A stretch of 64,000 bases of DNA from Mycobacterium sp. IS-3022 (lineage in GTDB: Bacteria; Actinomycetota; Actinomycetes; Mycobacteriales; Mycobacteriaceae): the NCBI RefSeq assembly GCF_001500065.1, contig NZ_LQIN01000012.1, positions 372,001 through 436,000 of the forward strand. The letters are read 5' to 3'. The notes beneath the pieces were generated by a model that was not told the origin of the DNA, did not search any database, and was given only the letters and a program-made list of their open reading frames with translations. Both the position numbers and the translations under genes were made by a program. Below, piece by piece: positions 18,280-27,377 of this stretch (position 1 is its first letter; every line of letters starts with the position of its first letter).

Positions 18280-20316
18280 TCACATCGGGGCGTTGGCGGG
18301 CACGAAAACGCCGGAGCTGTCGGCCTCCTCCTCGGCCCGGATAACGTGCACCACCGCGTTGATCAACGCCAGATGCGTGAACGCCTGCGGGAAATTGCCG
18401 AGGTGCCGGCCGGTGCGCGGCTCGATCTCCTCGGCGTACAGGTGCAGCGGGCTGGCGAACGACAGCAGCCGCTCGCACAGGTGCTTGGCGCGGCTCACCT
18501 CGCCGATCTCGACCAGCGCCGACACCAACCAGAACGAGCAGATCGTGAAGGTGCCCTCCTCGCCGGACAGCCCGTCGTCGGTCTCCTCGACGCGGTAGCG
18601 CAGCACCAGGCCTTCCTCGGTGAGTTCGTCGGCGATCGCCAGCACGGTGGCCCGCACCCGCGGGTCGTCGGGCGGAAGGAACCGGGTCAGCACCGCCAGC
18701 AGCAGTGAGGCGTCGAGCGCGTCGTCGCCGTAGCGCTGCGTCAGCACACCGCGGGAGTCGACGCCGTTCTTGAGCACGTCGGCCTTGATCTCCTCGGCGA
18801 TCGCCCGCCACTGCTGGGCATAGGACTTCTCACCTTGCAGTTCGGCCAGTTTGGAGCCGCGGTCCAGCGCCACCCAGCACATGATCTTGCTCGAGGTGAA
18901 GTGCTGCGGCTCGCCACGCACCTCCCAGATCCCGCGGTCCGGCTGCTTCCAATGCTTGATCGCCTCTTCGACCTGCTGCTTGAGCACCGGCCACAGTGTG
19001 TCGGAGATCTGCTCGCGCGACTTGGCGTGCAGGTACACCGAATCGAGCATGGTGCCCCAGATGTCGTGCTGCATCTGGTTATAGGCCCCGTTGCCGATGC
19101 GCACGGGCCGCGCGCCGTCGTAACCGGACAGGTGGTGCAGCTCCTCCTCGACCAGCGTGCGCTCCCCGCCGACGGCGTACATCACCTGAAGCGGGTGGCG
19201 CTCACCGTTGTTCGCGCCGGACACGTCGGCGATGAACGCGAAGAAATCGTCGGCCTCGCGGTCCAGGCCCAGCGTGTAGAGGCCCCACAACGCGAACGTC
19301 GAGTCGCGCACCCACGCGTAGCGGTAGTCCCAGTTACGTTCGCCCCGAGGCGTTTCCGGCAAGGATGTGGTGGGAGCCGCCAACAGCGCACCGGTCGGGG
19401 AGTAGGTCAACCCCTTGAGCGTCAGCGCGCTGCGCTGCAGGTAGGACCGCCACGGATGGTCGGGGAAGTCGCCGACGTTGATCCACTGCCGCCAAGCCTC
19501 GCTGGTCTGCCACATCCGGTCGGCGGCCTCGTCGTAGGTCTGCGGCACCGGATGTTTGGACCAGGACAGCGCGACGTAGACGTTGTCACCCTCCTTCATC
19601 CGGGTGCGTGCCCGCGCCTCGTGGCCTTCCAGGCCGAGCCGCAGGTTCGTGGTGAGCCGCAGGGTCGGGTGCGCGTCGGCGTCGCGGGTGGCCCGAGCGA
19701 TCGCCTCGCCGTAGGCCTGGGCCGAGTACTCCCACGTCGCGGGGACGCGGTGGTAGTCGAACGCCGGCTCGCAGTTCATCACCAACTCGACGGTGCCGCT
19801 CACACATCGCACGGTGCGCAGCAGGATGTGCTCGGCGTCCCAGTCCATGGGGGTGCGGCGATGGGTGCGCGACCGTGCCTCCAGGTCGTGCCAGGGGCCC
19901 ATCACCAGCGCGTCGCGCACGATCAGCCAGCCGGTGTGGGTCTGCCACGTCGTCTCGAGGATCAGGCTGCCGGGCAGATAGCGGCGGGCCGAAGGCACCG
20001 ACACCCCGTAGGGACCGAGCCGGAAGTGGCCGGCGCCGCGGTCCAGGATCGCGCCGAACACGCTGGGCGAGTCGGGCCGCGGCACGCACAGCCACTCGAC
20101 GGACCCGGCCGAGGAGATCAGACAGGTGTTCTCGCAGTCGGACAAGAACGCGTAGTCGGCGATCGGCGGAAACGGGTTCCGCAACGCCCCGCCCGGCGCG
20201 TAGGGCGTCGGGGCGGTCACCGTCAGCGGGGTGTCCGCCACCACGGCGTGCGCGGGTTTCGCCCCGTTTTCGGTCTCCGTGGACCCGTCCGACGGCCCGG
20301 TTTGTTGCAGAACCAT
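18280..20316 (-). CDS. GH15 trehalase/glucoamylase-family glycosidase
   Basis: A 678-residue GH15 enzyme with an N-terminal beta-sandwich (PPIADYAFLSDCENTCLIS near residue 50) and an (alpha/alpha)6 catalytic barrel. Typical motifs are ERNWDYRYAWVRDSTFALWG near residue 330, GNGAYNQMQHDIWG, and a C-terminal EEIEPRTGRHLGNFPQAFTH holding the catalytic base Glu. It is the counterpart of Rv2402 and of the M. smegmatis enzyme shown to hydrolyse trehalose. The position upstream of sulfur genes is conserved synteny, not a shared pathway. Confidence 0.88.
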   Translation of the reverse strand: MVLQQTGPSDGSTETENGAKPAHAVVADTPLTVTAPTPYAPGGALRNPFPPIADYAFLSDCENTCLISSAGSVEWLCVPRPDSPSVFGAILDRGAGHFRLGPYGVSVPSARRYLPGSLILETTWQTHTGWLIVRDALVMGPWHDLEARSRTHRRTPMDWDAEHILLRTVRCVSGTVELVMNCEPAFDYHRVPATWEYSAQAYGEAIARATRDADAHPTLRLTTNLRLGLEGHEARARTRMKEGDNVYVALSWSKHPVPQTYDEAADRMWQTSEAWRQWINVGDFPDHPWRSYLQRSALTLKGLTYSPTGALLAAPTTSLPETPRGERNWDYRYAWVRDSTFALWGLYTLGLDREADDFFAFIADVSGANNGERHPLQVMYAVGGERTLVEEELHHLSGYDGARPVRIGNGAYNQMQHDIWGTMLDSVYLHAKSREQISDTLWPVLKQQVEEAIKHWKQPDRGIWEVRGEPQHFTSSKIMCWVALDRGSKLAELQGEKSYAQQWRAIAEEIKADVLKNGVDSRGVLTQRYGDDALDASLLLAVLTRFLPPDDPRVRATVLAIADELTEEGLVLRYRVEETDDGLSGEEGTFTICSFWLVSALVEIGEVSRAKHLCERLLSFASPLHLYAEEIEPRTGRHLGNFPQAFTHLALINAVVHVIRAEEEADSSGVFVPANAPM

Positions 20317-20386
20317 GCCGACATCATCGACTGCCGATGTGTCCGGCGTCTACTCATCGGCCGGGTGTGCCGGGCGCCTCGCGCCG

Positions 20387-21628
20387 TCACCGGCGGGCAA
20401 AGGCCGGGATGCGTTCGGGCAGGGGCCCGATCGCGACGCCGTAGGCGGCAACCCTCCGCAGCAACGGCAGCCTGGCGGCGGCGCGCACCAGCAGGGGCGG
20501 ATCGGCGGGTCCGGTTGCCGTGACGGCGACCGCGATGACGCGCCGGTGGATCAGCTTCTGCACCGACTGGATCAGCGCCGTCGGCAGCCACCGCCGGGCC
20601 TGCACCCGCGCCAGATGCCTGGTGGACAGCGTTCCCGAGCGCAACGGGCCGGCCAGGATCCGCCCCGCCGCGACGGCGTCGGCCACCGCGAGGTTGATCC
20701 CGACGCCGCCCACCGGCGACATCGCATGGGCAGCGTCGCCGATCAGCAGCAAACCATCGGTGTACCAGCGCGGGAGCCGGTTGAGTTGCACATCGAGCAG
20801 TTTCACGTCGTCGAACGATGTCACCGCGCCGACGCGGTCGGCCAGCCACGGCACCAGGGCCACCACACCGCGGTGCAGCGACTCGATGCCCTTTGCGCGT
20901 AGCTGCTGGTCGCGGCCCTTGGGGATGACATACGCGCATTGGAAATAGTCGCCGCGGTCGATGACGATCTGGGCGTGCCCCGCACCGAGCACGCCGGCGA
21001 GCCCGTGCGGATCGTCGGCGTCGCGGGGCACCCGGAACCACCAGACGTCCATCGGCACGCCGAAGTTCTTCGGCGTGAGACCCATCGCGGTGCGCATCGT
21101 CGAAGACCGCCCGTCGCAGGCGACGGTCAGCGCCGCACGCATCTCGCGGATCCCACCGTCGGCACCTCGGTAACGGACGCCGGCAACGACACCGTCCTCG
21201 AAGACCGGCCCCAGCACCTCGGTGCTGCGCAGCAGCGTGAAGGACGGCTCCCGTTCGGCGGCCGACGCCAGCAGTTCGAGGAAGTCCCACTGCGGGACCA
21301 GCGCAATGTGCTTGTGCGGGCCGGGAATACGTCGCAGGTCCATCGCAAACCGCATGCCTTGCACCGTCATCGCCAACGTGTCGATCTCGCGGTGCGGCAC
21401 TGCGGCGAACTCGTCGGACAGCCCCAACTCGTCGAGCAGTCGCAGCGTGCTGGCGTGCACCGTGTCACCGCGGAAGTCGCGAAGGAAATCGGCGTGCTTC
21501 TCCATCACCGTGACCTCGACGCCGGCGCGGGCGAGCAACAGCCCGAGCATCACGCCCGCCGGGCCGCCGCCGACCACGACACAGGTGGTGTCCCCGGCCC
21601 GGCGGGCGGGGCCCCAGTCGGCTGCCAC
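20387..21628 (-). CDS. FAD-dependent monooxygenase (aromatic hydroxylase family)
   Basis: A 413-residue FAD_binding_3 protein. It shows the N-terminal dinucleotide loop VVVGGGPAGVMLGLLLARAG, the middle CDGRSS (the DG motif) near residue 172, and GLLLIGDAAHAMSPVGGVG near residue 294, where Asp contacts the FAD ribose and the NADPH-linked hydroxylase signature is found. Such enzymes hydroxylate aromatic or polyketide substrates using NAD(P)H and O2. The substrate is unknown. It is divergent from the two small membrane protein genes (32 nt between starts). Confidence 0.83.
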   Translation of the reverse strand: MAADWGPARRAGDTTCVVVGGGPAGVMLGLLLARAGVEVTVMEKHADFLRDFRGDTVHASTLRLLDELGLSDEFAAVPHREIDTLAMTVQGMRFAMDLRRIPGPHKHIALVPQWDFLELLASAAEREPSFTLLRSTEVLGPVFEDGVVAGVRYRGADGGIREMRAALTVACDGRSSTMRTAMGLTPKNFGVPMDVWWFRVPRDADDPHGLAGVLGAGHAQIVIDRGDYFQCAYVIPKGRDQQLRAKGIESLHRGVVALVPWLADRVGAVTSFDDVKLLDVQLNRLPRWYTDGLLLIGDAAHAMSPVGGVGINLAVADAVAAGRILAGPLRSGTLSTRHLARVQARRWLPTALIQSVQKLIHRRVIAVAVTATGPADPPLLVRAAARLPLLRRVAAYGVAIGPLPERIPAFARR

Positions 21629-21648
21629 GAGCCCATCTTCGCATCGCC

Positions 21649-21654
21649 TAGGCT
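21649..21654 (+). promoter_or_regulatory. -10 box of a leaderless promoter
   Basis: TAGGCT matches TANNNT and ends 6 nt before the GTG at 21661. The same arrangement precedes the Cys-rich leader ORF at 21999. Confidence 0.45.
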
Positions 21655-21660
21655 GGCCGT

Positions 21661-21858
21661 GTGGGTGGCTTCCTCAGTTGGTGGGACGGCGTCGAGCTGT
21701 GGCTCTCCGGCCTGCCGTTCGTCGCCCAGACCGCGGTGGTGATGCCGGTGGTGCTCGCGCTGGCCTACGGCGTCGCGGTCGTGCTCGACGGCGCGCTGGG
21801 CAACGGGATCAGGTTGGTGCGTCACATTCGCCACGACGATGGCGACGTCGACCGGTGA
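21661..21858 (+). CDS. Small membrane protein
   Basis: A 65-residue protein with one clear hydrophobic span (AVVMPVVLALAYGVAVVL, residues about 24-42), an amphipathic Trp-rich N-terminus (FLSWWDGVELWLSG) and a charged tail HIRHDDGDVDR. It may correspond to the small membrane protein found at this place in other mycobacteria (Rv2401A), but I cannot confirm it. GTG at 21661 lies 6 nt behind a TAGGCT box, suggesting a leaderless message. The stop overlaps the next tiny gene. Confidence 0.65.
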   Translation: MGGFLSWWDGVELWLSGLPFVAQTAVVMPVVLALAYGVAVVLDGALGNGIRLVRHIRHDDGDVDR

Positions 21859-21944
21859 GCGGCGGGATGCCCCGTTCGCGGGTGACGCTGGTGCTCGTCA
21901 TCCTGGTGATCCTGGTGCTCGTCATGTGGCTGGTCACCCGGTGA
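21855..21944 (+). CDS. 29-residue single-span membrane protein
   Basis: A very short gene. The GTG overlaps the previous stop (GTGA). The protein is MSGGMPRSRV followed by a hydrophobic span rich in Val, Leu and Ile (VLVILVILVLVMWLV) and a basic end TR. A single transmembrane helix with basic flanks and a coupled start suggest a real microprotein partner of the 65-residue protein. Function unknown. Confidence 0.5.
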   Translation: MSGGMPRSRVTLVLVILVILVLVMWLVTR

Positions 21945-21985
21945 CACCTGCGAATCCGTTGCCGGGCAGGTTACGCCAACTCTGT

Positions 21986-21991
21986 TAGGCT
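21986..21991 (+). promoter_or_regulatory. -10 box of the leaderless sulfate-uptake operon promoter
   Basis: TAGGCT (TANNNT) ends 7 nt before the ATG at 21999, so the leader ORF starts at the transcript's 5' end. Confidence 0.6.
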
Positions 21992-21998
21992 TCGCGCC

Positions 21999-22091
21999 AT
22001 GCAAACAGCGTCCGGCAACAAGAGCGGCCATGTGTTGGCCCTCATTGCCGTGGGTTCGAGCGCTGTCGCCGATGTCTGTTGTTGTTGCTGA
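21999..22091 (+). CDS. Poly-cysteine leader peptide (uORF) of subI-cysTWA
   Basis: A 30-residue ORF, leaderless, ending SSAVADVCCCC and then TGA: four consecutive Cys codons (TGT TGT TGT TGC) just before the stop. It lies 117 nt before subI, the first gene of the sulfate ABC transporter operon. Short leaderless ORFs ending in Cys runs are known in M. smegmatis as cysteine-responsive attenuators: when Cys-tRNA is scarce the ribosome stalls on the run and downstream translation opens. Seen here: the ORF, the -10 spacing, the Cys run and the position. The attenuation mechanism is carried over from the known case. Confidence 0.85.
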   Translation: MQTASGNKSGHVLALIAVGSSAVADVCCCC

Positions 22092-22118
22092 CTCCCTACC
22101 CGTCCGCGGTTCGGTGTC

Positions 22119-22207
22119 GGTGACGGCTGTGGCATGGCGCCCTCGTGCCGATCCATCGCCTTTCCGTCGGAACGGATTCCGCCGAAATCCCGTAACGAAA
22201 GGTCACC
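22119..22207 (+). promoter_or_regulatory. Candidate Shine-Dalgarno-masking structure before subI
   Basis: GGTGAC (22119-22124) is complementary to GTCACC (22202-22207), which lies between the subI ribosome site (AAAGG, 22198-22202) and its ATG. CCTTT (22159-22163) is complementary to AAAGG itself. Either pairing could hide the start until a ribosome stalled on the upstream Cys codons remodels the RNA. This was found by eye and not folded. Confidence 0.35.
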
Positions 22208-22208
22208 G

Positions 22209-23240
22209 ATGGGCAACATCCGCACCTCCTGGCGCGCCGCCGCGGCGCTCGCGACCACCGCGACCCTGCTCGCCGCGTGCGGAGGCGGGTCGAGCGATGT
22301 GCCGGGCGGCGACCGGCAGGGCGGCGACGCCGAAACCACCCTGACGCTCGTCGCCTACGCGGTGCCCGAACCCGGCTGGAGAGAGATCCTGCCGGCATTC
22401 GCGGCCAGCGAGGAAGGTGACGGCGTGGCGGTCACGACGTCCTACGGTGCGTCTGGTGATCAGTCGCGCGCGGTGGTCGACGGCAAACCCGCCGACGTCG
22501 TGAACTTCTCGGTCGAACCCGACATCACCCGCCTGGTGGAGGCGGGCAAGGTCGCCGAGGACTGGAACGCCGGCGTCACGAAGGGCATCCCGTTCGGGTC
22601 GGTGGTCTCCCTGGTTGTCCGCGAGGGCAACCCGAAGAACATCAAGGACTGGGACGACCTTCTGCAACCCGGGCTCGAAGTGGTCAGCCCCAGCCCGTTG
22701 AGTTCCGGTTCGGCAAAGTGGAACCTGTTGGCGCCGTACGCCGCCAAGAGCAACGGCGGCCAGAACCCGCAGGCAGGCCTCGAGTTCGTGAACCAGCTCG
22801 TCACCGAACACATCAAGACCAGGCCGACGTCGGGCCGCGAGGCCAGCGACCTGTTCCTGCAGGGCACCGGCGACGTGCTGCTCAGCTATGAGAACGAGGC
22901 GATCAACATAGAGCGGCAGGGCAAGCCCGTCGAACACGTCAACCCACCGCAGACGTTCAAGATCGAGAATCCCGTCGCGGTGGTGACCTCCAGCGCGCAT
23001 CAGGACAAGGCGAATGCGCTGAAGAACTTCCTCTACACCCCGGAGGCCCAGAAGATCTGGGCGCAGGCCGGTTTCCGGCCGGTCGATCCGGCGGTCGCCG
23101 AGGACTTCGCGGCCGACTTCCCGGCCCCGCAGAAACTGTGGACGATCGCCGACCTGGGTGGCTGGAGCGCCGTCGATCCGGCATTGTTCGACAAGGACAA
23201 CGGCTCGATCACAAAGATTTACAAACAGGCGACGGGATGA
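22209..23240 (+). CDS. subI: Sulfate-binding lipoprotein of the sulfate ABC transporter
   Basis: A 343-residue periplasmic-type binding protein. Residues 1-21 end in the lipobox LLAAC, so it is a lipoprotein. Then come LTLVAYAVPEPGWREILPAF, TTSYGASGDQSRAVVDGKPADVVNFS and PSPLSSGSAKWNL, the anion-binding blocks of the SBP/CysP family. It captures sulfate (and thiosulfate) for CysTWA. ATG at 22209 follows GAAAGG. Expression is probably set by the Cys-rich leader ORF upstream. The stop overlaps cysT (ATGA). Confidence 0.92.
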   Translation: MGNIRTSWRAAAALATTATLLAACGGGSSDVPGGDRQGGDAETTLTLVAYAVPEPGWREILPAFAASEEGDGVAVTTSYGASGDQSRAVVDGKPADVVNFSVEPDITRLVEAGKVAEDWNAGVTKGIPFGSVVSLVVREGNPKNIKDWDDLLQPGLEVVSPSPLSSGSAKWNLLAPYAAKSNGGQNPQAGLEFVNQLVTEHIKTRPTSGREASDLFLQGTGDVLLSYENEAINIERQGKPVEHVNPPQTFKIENPVAVVTSSAHQDKANALKNFLYTPEAQKIWAQAGFRPVDPAVAEDFAADFPAPQKLWTIADLGGWSAVDPALFDKDNGSITKIYKQATG

Positions 23241-24064
23241 CAGCTGCGCTCGACCCCGGCATCTTTGCCGGCCGGTACGGCAGCACTCGGCTGCGTGTCG
23301 GCGTCGCGACGACGTGGCTGTCGGTGATCGTGCTGCTGCCACTGGCCGCGATCGTCTGGCAGTCCGCGGGCGGCGGGTGGGCTGCGTTCTGGGAGGCGGT
23401 GACGTCCAACGCGGCGCTGCAATCGTTTCGCGTGACGTTGACGATCTCGACGGTCGTCGCGGTGGTGAACCTGTTCTTCGGTCTGCTGGTCGCCTGGGTG
23501 CTCACCCGCGACGACTTCCCCGGAAAGCGGCTGGTCGACGCGATCATCGACCTGCCGTTCGCGTTGCCCACCATCGTCGCCAGCCTGGTGATGCTCGCGC
23601 TCTACGGCCCGAACAGCCCGGTCGGAGTGCACATCCAGCACACGAAGTGGGGAGTGGCCACCGCGCTACTGTTCGTCACGCTGCCGTTCGTGGTGCGCTC
23701 GGTGCAGCCGGTGCTGCTCGAGTTGGACCGGGAGGTGGAGGAGGCCGCGGCGTCATTGGGCGCCGACAACTTCACCATCTTCCGGCTGGTGATCCTGCCC
23801 GCGCTGCTGCCGTCGCTGCTGTCGGGGACCGGTCTGGCGTTCTCCCGCGCGATCGGCGAGTACGGCTCCGTCGTGCTGATCGGCGGAGCGGTGCCGGGGG
23901 AGACCGAGGTGTCCTCCCAGTACATCCGGACCCTCATCGAATTCGACGACCGGACCGGGGCCGCCGCGGTTTCCATTGTGCTGCTGTCGTTTTCCTTTGT
24001 CGTGTTGTTCATCCTGCGCACCGTCGGGGCCCGGGCCGCCAAGCGTCAGGAGCTCGAGACGTGA
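23237..24064 (+). CDS. cysT: Sulfate ABC transporter permease CysT
   Basis: A 275-residue membrane protein with six spans. The conserved EAA loop is seen as EEAAASLGADNFTIFRLVILP near residue 170, the contact site for CysA. The N-terminus LRVGVATTWLSVIVLLPLAA begins the first span. It overlaps subI by 4 nt and cysW by 4 nt (GTGA), so all four transporter genes are translated together. Confidence 0.92.
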   Translation: MTAALDPGIFAGRYGSTRLRVGVATTWLSVIVLLPLAAIVWQSAGGGWAAFWEAVTSNAALQSFRVTLTISTVVAVVNLFFGLLVAWVLTRDDFPGKRLVDAIIDLPFALPTIVASLVMLALYGPNSPVGVHIQHTKWGVATALLFVTLPFVVRSVQPVLLELDREVEEAAASLGADNFTIFRLVILPALLPSLLSGTGLAFSRAIGEYGSVVLIGGAVPGETEVSSQYIRTLIEFDDRTGAAAVSIVLLSFSFVVLFILRTVGARAAKRQELET

Positions 24065-24873
24065 CCCCCTCGCCCGCGGCCCGATACGTTCTGCGCTTCG
24101 TCGCGCTCGGCTACCTGCTGGTCCTGCTGGTCGTGCCCGTCGGGCTCATCCTGTGGCGCACGTTGGCTCCCGGCATCGGCACCTTCGTCGAGTCGATCAC
24201 CACACCGGCGGCGATCTCGGCGCTGCAGCTCTCGCTGCTGGTGGTCGCGATCGTGGTCCCGCTCAACGTGTTCTTCGGGGTGCCGACGGCACTGGTGCTG
24301 GCGCGCAACCGGTTCCGCGGCAAGAGCCTGCTTCAGGCGGTCATCGACCTGCCGTTCGCGGTATCTCCGGTGGTGGTCGGTGTCGCGTTGATCCTGTTGT
24401 GGGGCAGCGCCGGAGCGTTCGGCTTCGTCGAGAACAACCTCGGGCTCAAGATCATCTTCGGCTTGCCGGGCATCGTGCTGGCGAGCATCTTCGTCACGGT
24501 CCCGTACGTCATCCGCGAGGTCGAACCCGTCCTGCATGAGCTGGGCACCGACCAGGAAGAGGCGGCGTCGACGCTGGGGTCCAGTTCGTGGCAGACGTTC
24601 TGGCGGGTCACCCTGCCCTCGATCAAGTGGGGCCTGATGTACGGCGTGGTGCTGACGGTCGCCCGTACCCTCGGCGAGTACGGCGCGGTGATCATGGTGT
24701 CGTCGAACCTGCCGGGCACCTCGCAGACGCTGACCCTGCTGGTGTCGGATCGCCATGCGCGCGGCGCGGAATACGGTGCCTACGCGATCTCGACGCTGCT
24801 GATGGCGGTGGCGGTGATCGTGTTGATCGCCCAGGTGATTCTCGACGCCCGCCGCCAGAAGACGACCGAGTAG
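24061..24873 (+). CDS. cysW: Sulfate ABC transporter permease CysW
   Basis: A 270-residue membrane protein paralogous to Cys[21 protein letters not shown] near residue 163 is the EAA loop, and [17 protein letters not shown] marks the conserved loop before the third span. It forms the heterodimeric channel with CysT. GTG overlaps the cysT stop. cysA follows 17 nt after the stop. Confidence 0.92.
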   Translation: MTPSPAARYVLRFVALGYLLVLLVVPVGLILWRTLAPGIGTFVESITTPAAISALQLSLLVVAIVVPLNVFFGVPTALVLARNRFRGKSLLQAVIDLPFAVSPVVVGVALILLWGSAGAFGFVENNLGLKIIFGLPGIVLASIFVTVPYVIREVEPVLHELGTDQEEAASTLGSSSWQTFWRVTLPSIKWGLMYGVVLTVARTLGEYGAVIMVSSNLPGTSQTLTLLVSDRHARGAEYGAYAISTLLMAVAVIVLIAQVILDARRQKTTE

Positions 24874-24890
24874 AACAGGAGACGACGGCT

Positions 24891-25940
24891 GTGCCGAACG
24901 CGATCACCGTACAGGGCGCCAACAAGCGCTACGGCGACTTCGCCGCGCTCGATAACGTCGACTTCGACGTGCCCGCCGGCTCGCTCACCGCGCTGCTGGG
25001 GCCCAGCGGCTCGGGCAAGTCCACCCTGCTGCGCGCGATCGCCGGGCTGGATCAGCCCGACAGTGGCACGATCACGATCAACGGCCGTGACGTGACCAAG
25101 ATTCCGCCGCAGCGACGCGGTATCGGTTTCGTCTTCCAGCATTATGCCGCGTTCAAGCACCTCACCGTCCGCGACAACGTCGCGTTCGGACTCAAGATCC
25201 GCAAGCGGCCGAAGGCCGAGATCGCCGAAAAGGTCGACAACCTCCTGGAAGTTGTTGGGCTGGCGGGTTTTCAGACCCGCTACCCGAACCAGCTCTCCGG
25301 CGGTCAGCGGCAGCGCATGGCGCTTGCCCGCGCGCTCGCGGTGGACCCGCAGGTGTTGCTGCTCGACGAGCCGTTCGGCGCGTTGGATGCCAAGGTGCGC
25401 GAGGATCTGCGGGCGTGGCTACGGCGTCTGCACGACGAGGTGCACGTGACGACGGTGCTGGTCACCCACGACCAGTCCGAGGCCCTCGACGTCGCCGACC
25501 GGATCGCGGTGCTCAACAAGGGCCGTATCGAGCAGATCGGTTCGCCGACACAGGTTTACGACGAGCCGGCGAATGCGTTCGTGATGTCGTTCCTCGGCGC
25601 GGTGTCGTCGTTGAACGGAGCCCTGGTGCGCCCGCACGACATCCGGGTGGGACGCAATCCCGAGATGGCGATCGCCTCGACCGACGACTCGGTGCAGAGC
25701 GCCGGCGTGGTGCGCGCGGTCATCGACCGGATCGTCATGCTGGGCTTCGAAGTTCGCGTCGAATTGACCAACGCCGCAACGCAGACGCCGTTCACCGCAC
25801 AGATCACCCGCGGCGACGCCGAGGCGCTCGGACTGCGCGAAGGCGACACCGTATACGTGCGCGCCACCCGCGTGCCGGCGATTCCCGCCGACACCGAACT
25901 GCCCGTGGCCGACACGCCGCCGCCGACGACGAGTCGCTGA
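24891..25940 (+). CDS. cysA: Sulfate ABC transporter ATPase CysA
   Basis: A 349-residue ATPase. Walker A is GPSGSGKST near residue 36, the signature [17 protein letters not shown] near residue 133, Walker [14 protein letters not shown], and the switch His in VTHDQ. A C-terminal regulatory domain of about 100 residues ([13 protein letters not shown] onward) matches the TOBE-like end of the family. GTG at 24891 begins 17 nt after cysW. It converges on the chelatase gene with 4 nt between stops. Confidence 0.92.
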   Translation: MPNAITVQGANKRYGDFAALDNVDFDVPAGSLTALLGPSGSGKSTLLRAIAGLDQPDSGTITINGRDVTKIPPQRRGIGFVFQHYAAFKHLTVRDNVAFGLKIRKRPKAEIAEKVDNLLEVVGLAGFQTRYPNQLSGGQRQRMALARALAVDPQVLLLDEPFGALDAKVREDLRAWLRRLHDEVHVTTVLVTHDQSEALDVADRIAVLNKGRIEQIGSPTQVYDEPANAFVMSFLGAVSSLNGALVRPHDIRVGRNPEMAIASTDDSVQSAGVVRAVIDRIVMLGFEVRVELTNAATQTPFTAQITRGDAEALGLREGDTVYVRATRVPAIPADTELPVADTPPPTTSR

Positions 25941-25944
25941 GCGG

Positions 25945-26676
25945 CTACGCCGCGACGAGGTCCTCGGCGACCACCGCGTCGAAGCGGTCCAGCACCGTCG
26001 CGGCGACCAGGTTGTGCGAGCCCAGCGGTTCGGCCATCGCCATGCCGTTCGCGGCGGCGTACGCCCTCACCCGGTCGGTGATGCGGCCGTGCGCCAAAAA
26101 CCAGGGGGCGATGACGAGGCGCTCGGCGCCGTCGGCGCGCAGCCGCTCCGCGGCGTCGGCGACGCCGGGGTAGGCACCGGTGGCGAAGGCGATCTGAGTT
26201 CCGCGCCAACGAGTTCCGGCGCCGAGGGTGTGCGCCACTGTGGCGGTGCGCGCGTTGGCGGCTTCCCTGGAGGTGCCGACCGCGACGACGATCACACCGA
26301 GGCCGTCGTCGTCGGGGGATACCCCGGCCTCGGCGAGGCGCCGGCGGAACACCGTCATCAGGGCCGGGTCCTCGCCGAGAACCTCGGCCCGGTCCACCAC
26401 GGCACCGGACTCCTCGATGACAGTGGGAATGTCGATACGCGCGTGGTAGGCGTCGGCGAGCAGGAACGGGACGACGACACCGGGGCCATCCAGCTCACGC
26501 AACGTGTCAGTCAGGTAAGGCCCGTTCTGTTCGAGGAACGCCGCACGGACGTCGAGCCACGGCCGCAGCCGTCGAATGCGGCCCGCGACCGCATGTGTCA
26601 CCGCCGCCGACCGGGGATCGGCGCTGCCGTGGGCCGTCAGCACCAGAGCGCGACGGGCTGGTGCAAGCACCGTCAC
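25945..26676 (-). CDS. Sirohydrochlorin chelatase (CbiX/SirB-like)
   Basis: A 243-residue protein with two CbiX-like halves. The N-terminal LVLTAHGSADPRSAAV holds the metal-site His of the family, VVVPFLLADAYHARIDIP gives the second, and LVIAPWFLAHGRITDRV repeats the pattern. It is expected to insert iron into sirohydrochlorin to make siroheme, the cofactor of the sulfite reductase encoded two genes upstream (Rv2393, che1 in M. tuberculosis). The GTG at 26676 overlaps the cysH stop (GTGA) and is preferred over the ATG at 26694, which would overlap cysH by 22 nt. Confidence 0.85.
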   Translation of the reverse strand: MTVLAPARRALVLTAHGSADPRSAAVTHAVAGRIRRLRPWLDVRAAFLEQNGPYLTDTLRELDGPGVVVPFLLADAYHARIDIPTVIEESGAVVDRAEVLGEDPALMTVFRRRLAEAGVSPDDDGLGVIVVAVGTSREAANARTATVAHTLGAGTRWRGTQIAFATGAYPGVADAAERLRADGAERLVIAPWFLAHGRITDRVRAYAAANGMAMAEPLGSHNLVAATVLDRFDAVVAEDLVAA

Positions 26677-27377
26677 GACGCGTGCAGCCCGCATTCGATC
26701 TTGCCGGTGCCCGCCCACCGGCCGCTGCGCGGATCGGCGCCCTCGACCGGCTTCGCCGTGCACGGCGCGCAGCCGATCGACGGATAGCCTTCGTCCACAA
26801 GGGGATTGACGAGCACGCCGTTGGCCTCGATGTAGGCCTGCATGTCCTCATCGGTCCAGGCCGCCAACGGGTTGATCTTGACCAGGCCGAATGCCTTATC
26901 CCAGCTGATCAGTGGGGCGTTGGCACGCGTGGGTGCCTCGACCCGGCGGATGCCGGTCACCCATGCGGAGTATCCGCGCAGCGCCGCCGACAGCGGCTCC
27001 ACCTTGCGCATCCGGCAGCATTCGTTGGGCTCGCGGGCGAACAGGTCCTTGCCGAACAACTCGTCCTGCTCGGCCACGCTGTTCTCCGGTCTGACATTGA
27101 CGACGTTGACGTCGTAGACAGCCTCGACGGCGTCGCGGGTGCCGATGGTCTCCACGAAGTGGTATCCGGTGTCGAGAAACAGGACGTCGACACCGGGGCG
27201 CACCTTGGCGGCCAGGTCGACGAGCACCGCATCCTGCATGTTCGACGCCACGATGTAGTTGCCGCCGAAATTCTCATCGGTCCAGCGCAGCAGGTCGAGC
27301 GCGCTGGCCCCGTCGAGTTCGGCCGCACCGCGCTCGGCCAATGCCTGCAGGTCGTCCTCTGTCATCAACTCCGTCAC
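26673..27377 (-). CDS. cysH: Adenylylsulfate (APS) reductase
   Basis: A 234-residue CysH. Conserved features are FLDTGYHFVET, the cluster ligands ECCRMRKVEPL near residue 120 and GCAPCTAKP near residue 203, and the C-terminal ECGLH with the catalytic Cys. The two CysCys/CysxxCys pairs bind a [4Fe-4S] cluster, which marks APS reductases as opposed to PAPS reductases. It reduces adenylyl sulfate to sulfite for the neighbouring sulfite reductase. The GTG start overlaps the sirA stop (GTGA), and an ATG four codons later is the alternative. Confidence 0.92.
   Translation of the reverse strand: MTELMTEDDLQALAERGAAELDGASALDLLRWTDENFGGNYIVASNMQDAVLVDLAAKVRPGVDVLFLDTGYHFVETIGTRDAVEAVYDVNVVNVRPENSVAEQDELFGKDLFAREPNECCRMRKVEPLSAALRGYSAWVTGIRRVEAPTRANAPLISWDKAFGLVKINPLAAWTDEDMQAYIEANGVLVNPLVDEGYPSIGCAPCTAKPVEGADPRSGRWAGTGKIECGLHAS

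Noticed and set aside
18835..20523. Long open frame antisense to the GH15 gene (562 codons)
   Set aside because: It mirrors the GC-rich codon pattern of the real gene, has no recognisable motif, and is a product of high GC content.
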